A stretch of DNA of 64,000 bases from Knoxdaviesia capensis (taxonomy: Eukaryota; Ascomycota; Sordariomycetes; Microascales; Gondwanamycetaceae). The stretch spans positions 4,107,732-4,171,731 of the forward strand of contig LNGK01000003.1 in the NCBI GenBank assembly GCA_001510575.1. The letters are read 5' to 3'. The notes beneath the pieces were generated by a model, which had not been told where the DNA came from, ran no database searches, and saw nothing but the letters and a program-made list of their open reading frames with translations. This document shows, piece after piece, positions 57,804 through 64,000 of this stretch (position 1 is the stretch's first letter; each line of letters begins with the position of its first letter). Made by a program: the position numbers and the translations under genes.

Positions 57804-59423
57804 TTACGCCTCAAAGACCAACACCACACCATCGTCGCCGGCCGTGATCACCCGCTCGCCAGTATGCCCCTGCACGAAGCCCAGCACACCGCCGCCGTCC
57901 GACTCGCGCGCATGGCCCTTCCACTCCTTAACCAGGCCGGAGTCCGCCGCCGACACGGGGGCCGGGGCGGCGCCGCCGGTCGCAGCAGCAGCAGCGGCGG
58001 CAGCGGCCACGGGCGCGGAGCTGCCGGCGCGCAGGTCCCAGCGCCGCACGACGCCGTCCATGCCGCACGAGGTCAGCAGCCACGTGCCGGGCACAAACTC
58101 CAGCTTGACGACGGCGAAGTCCTCGTGGGCGCCGACCAGGCGGCGGCGCACCGCGAAGCGCTGCGTCGGGTCGAACACGGCGATGGTGCCGTCGACGCTG
58201 CCGGCGGCGAGCAGCGTGCGGGTCTGTTGTTGCTGGGCGGAGGACGGCTGTGTTGTGGGTGGGGAGGAAGACGAGGCGGGGGAGGGCGAGGGCGAGGTGA
58301 AGGCGAGCGTCTCGACGGTGTCGCCCTGTGCTTGCAGCGACGCGAGCAGCACGCCGCCGGTGGAGGGCGTCGACGGCGCCGCGGCCTTGCCTCCGGCGCC
58401 GCGGCGCGCACCGGCCGCCACGGGAGCAGCCGCCAGCCGCGGGATGCTGACGATCTTGACGGCGCCGCCGGCACCGCCGACGGCCGCGTAGGCGCCGTTC
58501 GGCTCGATGGCGACCGCGTACAGGCCGCCCTCGACCTCGAAGCGCTGGTCGGCCGCCGTCATCGAGACCACGGTCATACCGTTGTCGGTGACCAGCCCGC
58601 GCTCGGCGGCAACACCCCACACATCCCACACGTAGAAGCTGCCGTCGTCCGACACAGTGGCCAGCAGGGTGCCGTCAGCGGTCCACGCGCCGGCGGTGCA
58701 GGCGCCGGTGTGCAGGAAGTACGTCTGCACGATGGCCAGCGGCGCCGCCTTGCTGGTGTAGTCGATGGCGTACACCCACACCGAGCCGTCGGGCGCGCCC
58801 AGCGCAAAGCTGTCCGGGTGGGCGGGGTGCGGACACGCCGCCAGCCACGTGACCTCGGGGACCTCCTGGGCCTCGGCCAGCAGCTTGAAGCGCGGCGGCT
58901 GGGCGTCGGAGATGCCGACCGCGTACGCGCGCACGCGGCCGTCCATGCCGCCCGACACCAGGAAGCGGCCGCGCGGCAGGGTGAAAGCCAGGGCTGTGAC
59001 CGAGTCCTCGTGGCCGTCGATGGCGAACAGCGGGGCCAGCGCGGGCACTTCCGCAGGGGCCGACGGGTCGGCCAGGAAGCTCGCCGGCAGCACGGGGCGG
59101 CTGGTGGCGGCCGACGTGTCGATGATGTAGGCGCGGCCGGGGGCGTCGTCGGCGCTGCCCTCGGAGCCGCCGGTGGCCACCAGGGTCGGGTACAGCGGGT
59201 GCTGGGCGATGGCGAACACCGAGTCCTTGTGGTGGTCGAAGTAGGCGATGGCGTCGTTCTGCAGGAGCAGCTCCTCGTCGTCGTCGTCGCCGCCGTCCGA
59301 GTCCATTGCTACGTCGTCGTCGTCGTCCTCGCCTGGCTCGAACTCTTCTAGCGCGTCGTCGGCGCCGAGCATCTCTGGGTCCGAGTCCTCGTGGAGGTCG
59401 TCGGCGCGCTTCGGGGCGGACAT
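57804..59423 (-). CDS. SQT1: WD40 ribosome-assembly factor Sqt1 (AAMP family; uL16/Rpl10 chaperone)
   Basis: A single exon of 539 residues, ATG 59423. The first 55 residues are strongly acidic (EPGEDDDDDVAMDSDGGDDDDEE). The WD repeats then begin at YFDHHKDSVFAIAQHP, with clear blades such as GHEDSVTALAF..RFLVSGGMDGRVRAY, DGTLLATVSDDGSFYVWD and WLLTSCGMDGVVRRWD near the end. Order and length match Sqt1, the dedicated chaperone that holds the N-terminus of newly made uL16 (Rpl10) before its loading on the 60S subunit in the cytoplasm. Ala/Pro-rich insertions lie between blades 5 and 6. The animal homologue AAMP shares the acidic start, so orthology to SQT1 rather than another WD protein is likely. 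Confidence 0.85.
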   Translation of the reverse strand: MSAPKRADDLHEDSDPEMLGADDALEEFEPGEDDDDDVAMDSDGGDDDDEELLLQNDAIAYFDHHKDSVFAIAQHPLYPTLVATGGSEGSADDAPGRAYIIDTSAATSRPVLPASFLADPSAPAEVPALAPLFAIDGHEDSVTALAFTLPRGRFLVSGGMDGRVRAYAVGISDAQPPRFKLLAEAQEVPEVTWLAACPHPAHPDSFALGAPDGSVWVYAIDYTSKAAPLAIVQTYFLHTGACTAGAWTADGTLLATVSDDGSFYVWDVWGVAAERGLVTDNGMTVVSMTAADQRFEVEGGLYAVAIEPNGAYAAVGGAGGAVKIVSIPRLAAAPVAAGARRGAGGKAAAPSTPSTGGVLLASLQAQGDTVETLAFTSPSPSPASSSSPPTTQPSSAQQQQTRTLLAAGSVDGTIAVFDPTQRFAVRRRLVGAHEDFAVVKLEFVPGTWLLTSCGMDGVVRRWDLRAGSSAPVAAAAAAAAATGGAAPAPVSAADSGLVKEWKGHARESDGGGVLGFVQGHTGERVITAGDDGVVLVFEA

Positions 59424-60389
59424 TGTGAGGAGGGTGTCGAGATTTGTGAACTATTGAGGGTTTGGGAAGGGGAGTTTGGCGTTTGTTGCTGTTCTCTCTG
59501 GGTCTTCAGGGACGTGAGAAGTGGGTGTTAGACGGAAGAGGCTGTTTTCTCCAGAGAACAGAAGATGATGAGATCCCCTAAGGCAGAAGATGAACTGGGA
59601 ATTGGCAGTCTTTATATCTAGGACTAAGAGGAAGAGAGCTGGAAACCAAAGGAAGGGAACAGAAAAAAAAAAACAAACGGGGACGACGTCAACATCAAGA
59701 AGCGAAAAAAGAGGAACGGGTAAAAACAAAAAAAAATTAGACGCGGACAGCTTGGAGGGGCAAAATGGCGGGGTGCCGAATTTGTCAGCCAGATTTGCGA
59801 TATGCGATTAAGCGATGTGATTGCAAATGCGCTTCAGCATTTTGTCCATGGAAATGAGCATGGAGAGTCTCTGTGAGTATCTTTGGGAAGTAGTTTTGCT
59901 TCTATTATCTATGTGGCTGTATTCAGCTGGCTGCAAGTAACTTTTGAGGCCCCAGTTCGAGCGTGGGCTGTGTCTTCCCGTCCGGGGAAGACCACGGCGG
60001 CCCGGCTCCGTCTCTACAATTGCTTCACGAGCCGGGATCGCGCTCTTTTCTCAGCCTCCTTCAAAGGCGACACAGCGTGGTCGGCGTCATTCTATCTCCT
60101 CCCAAGTTAAGCCAGACTGATGCTAGAGTTGGTGATGTCCGCATCGGCCGTTCCGGCGAACGGTTGGGGGGACATGCATGCCGACATAGATATCCATTTC
60201 CGCCCGGAAGGCCCGCTTGTATGCGTGGTCCGCTGTCGTGTTCTTTGTCTTGTTCTTGTGAAACTGCGGGTTGTTTGAAAGCCGAGCTAGTGTTCATAGC
60301 TTGCATCTAAGTAGCCAGCGATGGCCACTTCAAATCCATCTGGTTTCTCTGGTCTGTTAGTATCTAAGCGTCGTAGGTATTGTCGGTCG
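59424..60389. other. Intergenic region upstream of SQT1
   Basis: SQT1 promoter and the 3' flank of the pseudogene. Nothing else is recognised. Confidence 0.45.
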
Positions 60390-61221
60390 TTATTTCTGCG
60401 ACGCTGGTGGCCACCGCCATCCCGGCGCTGTGTCGGCTCTCCGAGAAGAGGCGGTATACACCGGTTTCATTCTGGACGTAGAATATCCACTGGCAGCCCA
60501 TGCCCGGCACCGAAGCTTCCACAGACACACCGACCGCGCGCACACAATCCCACGAAGAACGCCGGCGGCGGGAGTGCCCATATAGCAGGTGTCGCGAAGC
60601 CGGATTCCGTCGTCTGTGGTAATGCGCGAGAGTTGTCTTTGTGCGGTTGGGTTATACGGCCAACTCTGCGGGCCTGGGACGGGCGCGCCGCGGTCACGGC
60701 GTCGACAGTCCACGATTCTCGTTTCCCCGATATACCCGGGGAGCTTTCCCAGGGCCGATCTCCCGTCCCGGCGCATCAGCAGACTGCCCTCGACGTCGAC
60801 GTTGAGGTGATTCTCAATGGTGAGCACAGTCGCCATGCTGAAGTCGCCATGCTGAAGTTGTCAGTGCTCTGAGACCGGGGGTCCTGTTCGCCAAGCCGGG
60901 CGGCCGAGGAGCCACCCAGGAGACACGCCAGCGGGGCGTCGAACAAGCACCGGAGATCAGCTCGATGCTTCGGCCAGAGGACAAGCAGGAGCCCGTCGAC
61001 CGTGGCCGGCCACGGATGCAACGGTAGCTCCGCCACTTCGAGGATGACGAAGGCCCGGTCGTTGCCGATGAAGAAGAGGCTCGTGCCTGGGGGAAGAACC
61101 TCCAGAGCGTCTCCCGGATTTCGTCGCTGTATACGTCGACGCTGCAGTCCCGCAAGTCCCACGGAGGTTAAATGTTCGAATTAGCCGGGCTGTCCGCGGT
61201 GATTTCTCGAGGACCGCCCAT
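60390..61221 (-). pseudogene. Broken gene of unknown function, frame split by a 14-bp tandem duplication
   Basis: Two GC-rich, coding-like frames on the minus strand, 60776-61162 and 60390-60836, overlap at a direct tandem repeat of GTCGCCATGCTGAA (60829-60842 and 60843-60856). Fourteen is not a multiple of three. Counting a single copy puts the two frames in register, so the duplication itself breaks the reading frame. Upstream, ATG 61221 gives only 17 codons before a stop, and a third frame (CSVDVYSDEIRETLW) looks coding-like around 61130, so a further frameshift or intron is likely. I do not recognise the protein; conserved-looking bits are SLFFIGNDRAFVILEVAELP and TVLTIENHLNVDVEG. A telobox-like motif lies 183 bp upstream of the ATG, as for live genes here. 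It could also be a live gene with an assembly error. Confidence 0.45.
60829..60858. repeat. 14-bp tandem duplication
   Basis: GTCGCCATGCTGAA occurs twice in tandem, followed by GT. It coincides with the frame break in the pseudogene. Confidence 0.95.
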
Positions 61222-61744
61222 CGTGAAGTGAGAAGGAGGATGAACTAGCTGAGAGAGGAAGAAGATGAAAGTTGGCCGGGAGGAAAAGAGGGGGAACCGG
61301 TGGTTTAAATACCAATTCTGGAGGCTTAGATAACCCTGGTGGATGAATCACTACTCTTCACCACCGGATACTAGCCTTAGTCAGCCGAGATCTGGGAGGT
61401 GAGAAACCCTAACCAGCCCGGATATTCACCACGGCAAACACATAAGCAGACAAAAAGAATGATCGAGACCTCTCTTGGATGATCTATCAATGTATACATC
61501 TGGGATGCAGGTGACAGAGCCTTTGATCTATAAGTACAAGGGGCGCATGAGCGCTGAAGGAAGAAGGAAAGGGTTGAAAGATGATGAAGCTGAGATAGAG
61601 CCAAGAAAAAGAGAAAAAACGGGGGAAGACGGAAAATCTAAGACGGAAAAAATATCAACGCTGAGTGTGAGTGTGTTGGTACATGTCGAACAAGAAGAAG
61701 AAAAAACACGGAGCGGGCCTAGCGACCGGAACGAGCGCTGGAGC
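61222..61744. other. Spacer between the pseudogene and MRS2 3' end
   Basis: Probable promoter of the broken gene and the 3' flank of MRS2. Apart from the telobox-like motif at 61404-61412, nothing is recognised. Confidence 0.4.
61404..61412. promoter_or_regulatory. Telobox-like motif upstream of the pseudogene
   Basis: AAACCCTAA, 183 bp upstream of the ATG at 61221. Confidence 0.35.
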
Positions 61745-63524
61745 TCACGCCCACCACTTCTTCTTCCGCACCTCGGCCGACTTCTGCAAGTTCATGCGCC
61801 GCAGCTTCTCGCGACTGCGGCCGTCCAGGAAGCCCTCGGCCGCGCGCGCCGTGGCATCGCCGCCGCGCTCGTCGACCATCATCTTGACGCGCTGCAGCTT
61901 GCGCAGCTTCAGCATGCCGTACCAGCACACAATCAGCGAGAACACCATCGACAGCCCCGTCACCGTGGCGAAGCCCCAGTTGGTCTCCTCGATGAAGTTC
62001 TCCAGGTTCATGCCGTACAATCCCGCCAGGAACGTGCCCATCGCGAGCCCCAGCGTGCCGACGCTGAACTTCAAGTCCAGCAACATCAGTTCGTTGCGGT
62101 TGGCGTCGAGAATGGCGCGGGTGCTGCAGGAGGAGAACGTTGCGGTTAGATTCCAAACACACAGGACGTATAAACAGAGGGGAAAAAAAGAAGAAAAAAA
62201 AAAGACAAACATAGGGGGCAACTCACATTTCCTCCGTGTTCCGGATGCTGGACACAAGATTGCCCGCCTCCTGCACCGTCTCGTCACACAGCTTGTGGTA
62301 CGACTCCAACAACAGCTCAATCTCGGTGTGGTCCCTGTCGCCGCGGTACAGATCGTGGGCCTTCTCGGTCAGGTACATGGCCGCCAGGTCGTCGTCAGCC
62401 TCGAGCAGCTCCTCGATGGCATCGCGCACCAGCTTGGCCTTCTGCTCGAAGGTCGACACGCGCTTCGACAGGATCAGCAGCAGCCGCAGCTTGTGGCGGT
62501 CGATGTCGTCCTCCAGCTCGCTCAGGATATGCAGCACGGGCTCGCGCACGCTCTCAAAGTCGGCCTCGATCTCCGACGTGACCGACGTCAGCACGGCCTC
62601 CAGCGCGCGGAACTCGTACGGCAGCTGGGCGGTGGCCGACGCCGAGCCGCCGACCGACGGCGGCTTCTGGCGCAGCCGGCCCTGCAGGTCGTACATGAAG
62701 GCCGACTGCGAGTGCGACGTGGTCGAGCCGTACACGTCGAACAGCAGCACGCGGTCGCGCTTGATCAGCACCTTGAGGTGCAGGATGTTGATCAGGATGG
62801 TCGACGGCCGCACCAGGATGTGCGGCAGGTTCGACGAGTCGATCTTGCGCAGGTCGCGCGGCAGCAGCCCGTACTTGGCAATCAGCTCGGTCTTCTTGAA
62901 CTCGCTGTCCGTCAGGATCACCTCGCCGTTCTCGTCGACCTCGGTGCAGCGCAGCCGCGGCTCCAGCGCCGCTTTCGCCGTCAGCGTCGTGCGCCGCCCG
63001 TTCGGGAACAGGCTTTCGGTTGGCAGCGGCGCCAGCGGGTCGTTCGCGTGGTACTGTGGCGTGCCGTCCGGTCCGCCGCTGCCGCTGCCGCTGCCGCTTG
63101 CTGTTGGAGTCGCCGGCGCCGGCTTGCGCCATCGCAGGCCGGTTGCCCCGAACCGCTCTTGCCAGGTTAATCGCCGCGGTTGGCGCGGGTCATCGTCGCA
63201 TGGCGACGCGTACAGCCGGCGGGCCGAGGCTGTGAACGCGCGGCAGGAGGCCACGGAGGAGCTCAGGTGTTGTGGTTGCTTGGGGGACAGTCGGACGGGG
63301 TGAGCGAGGAGGCACGGGAGCAAGGAGGGCGATGGTCGGCAGGAGCGTGGTGGTAATCGTGCGGCGGTTGAGAGCGGCGCTCTGCGGAGGGCGGCGCCTG
63401 GCGCGGCATCCCCGGCCAGGAACGGGCCCGACGCGGCCAGGACGCGGTTCAGGCGGACACGCATGCATCGGAGGAGTGTTATCGACGGGGCGCGCGGGGG
63501 CAGCGGGCCGAACGGGGCGGCCAT
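61745..63524 (-). CDS. MRS2: Mitochondrial Mg2+ channel Mrs2 (CorA superfamily)
   Basis: Two exons, 62227-63524 and 61745-62123 (1298+379 nt), give 558 residues. The 103-nt intron runs GTGAGT..GCAG with branch TCTAAC. The first 110 residues are Arg/Ser/Pro-rich with few acids, an import presequence. The matrix CorA-type domain begins around CTEVDENGEVI and includes RDLRKIDSS and the PFEFRALE-like LPYEFRALEAVL helix. The C-terminus has two membrane segments: LAMGTFLAGLYGMNLENF, carrying the hallmark GMN, and TVTGLSMVFSLIVCWYGM. A basic tail of about 55 residues follows. Mrs2 forms a pentameric inner-membrane Mg2+ channel. Longer than yeast Mrs2 (470) mainly by the N-terminal extension and a Gly/Ser insert at about residue 145. 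A telobox-like motif lies 381 bp upstream. Confidence 0.9.
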
Positions 63525-64000
63525 TGCGAGATCGCGACACGGGGGAGGGGGGAACCAGCTCTTCGCGCAGAAGAGCTTATGTCCGGAGGTTTGGGGATGG
63601 CCGTTTGATACAGGACTCGACAGGAGGATTCGGCGGCAAATCGCATGAAGGGTGGAAGAAGCTGGATCTCAGTAGACTCCGCTCCAGGTTCCAGAAAGCC
63701 GCATTCGGAGAGGGCCGGGTTTGAAGGTTCTGATAATAAGGGTTGAGTGTGGTCGCCGCAACGCCAAAGCCTCATTGGAAAGAAAAATCTTGAAGCTGAA
63801 AAAATTCACGAGAGCTCGGTTTGGCCGGTACGTACCTGGTGCACGGGCCAGGGCCAAGCGTGTACGGATACATATGACCGGATTTGCGCGATTTACTGGG
63901 GTTTAACCCTAGTGGGCCTTGACATCCGAAAATCCATCACCCCCCTGAAATGTGACAAGTCTGGACCACTGGCACAGACCCTGAAAAGAACGTAAGGAGT
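63525..64000. other. MRS2 upstream region to window edge
   Basis: Promoter side of MRS2. No coding feature is supported before the edge. Confidence 0.4.
63905..63912. promoter_or_regulatory. Telobox-like motif upstream of MRS2
   Basis: AACCCTAG, 381 bp upstream of the MRS2 start. Confidence 0.4.

Noticed and set aside
57735..59351. 538-codon plus-strand frame over SQT1
   Set aside because: Antisense shadow; His/Arg/Gly-rich translation with no motif, while the minus frame has clear WD repeats.
1..64000. CRISPR arrays, transposase or reverse transcriptase genes
   Set aside because: None seen on either strand.

Overview
The window is nuclear DNA from an ascomycete fungus. Genes are split by short introns (about 50-145 nt) with GT..AG ends and CTAAC/CTGAC-type branch points. 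Coding DNA is GC-rich, and spacers are loose and full of homopolymers and microsatellites. The gene set (NIPSNAP, NDUFA8 of complex I, FSH hydrolase, reducing polyketide synthase, Rogdi/Rav2, HAM1-like, TOM5, MRS2, SQT1) and the TTAGGG-type motifs fit a filamentous or early-diverging ascomycete rather than budding yeast. No species is named with confidence. A 14-base N gap at 21361-21374 shows it is a draft assembly.

Layout. 1-211: 3' end of a NIPSNAP gene (+). 899-2148: RAV2 (-). 4812-5531: Gcn4/Idi-4-like bZIP factor (-) with an unresolved 5' end. 5.6-11.7 kb: long gene-poor spacer. 11662-31947: a compact candidate polyketide locus made of a DUF3237 protein (+), a 14-exon full-size ABCB exporter (-), an FSH-family serine hydrolase (-) and an intronless highly reducing PKS (+). 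32416-33188: POP7 (-). 34263-35247: secreted CAP/PRY protein (-). 35.2-45.7 kb: a 10.5 kb stretch with no gene I can support but many simple repeats, a 73-nt poly(A) run and a tRNA-like element. 45726-46616: NDUFA8 (-). 47155-49743: HAM1-like protein (-). 50484-51823: NUP57/NUP54 with polyglutamine (+). 52379-52681: TOM5 (-), only 48 residues in three exons. 53568-56927: glycine dehydrogenase GCV2 (+). 57804-59423: SQT1 (-). 60390-61221: apparent pseudogene (-) split by a 14-bp tandem duplication. 61745-63524: MRS2 (-).

How they fit together. The PKS (KS-AT-DH-ER-KR-ACP, no methyltransferase and no release domain) sits head-to-head with an FSH hydrolase of the LovG type that could release its product. 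An exporter and a small DUF3237 protein complete the locus. Housekeeping genes surround it: POP7 and PRY on one side, RAV2 and the bZIP gene on the other. Several mitochondrial genes (NDUFA8, TOM5, GCV2, MRS2) lie in the right third.

Two cross-cutting signals stand out. A telobox-like motif AACCCTA(A/G) recurs in the spacers and lies 150-450 bp upstream of many genes. The bZIP gene has a TGACTCA site and an out-of-frame upstream ORF in its own 5' region. Exon joins given below were worked out by hand from splice signals, reading phase and family similarity; none is confirmed by transcripts.
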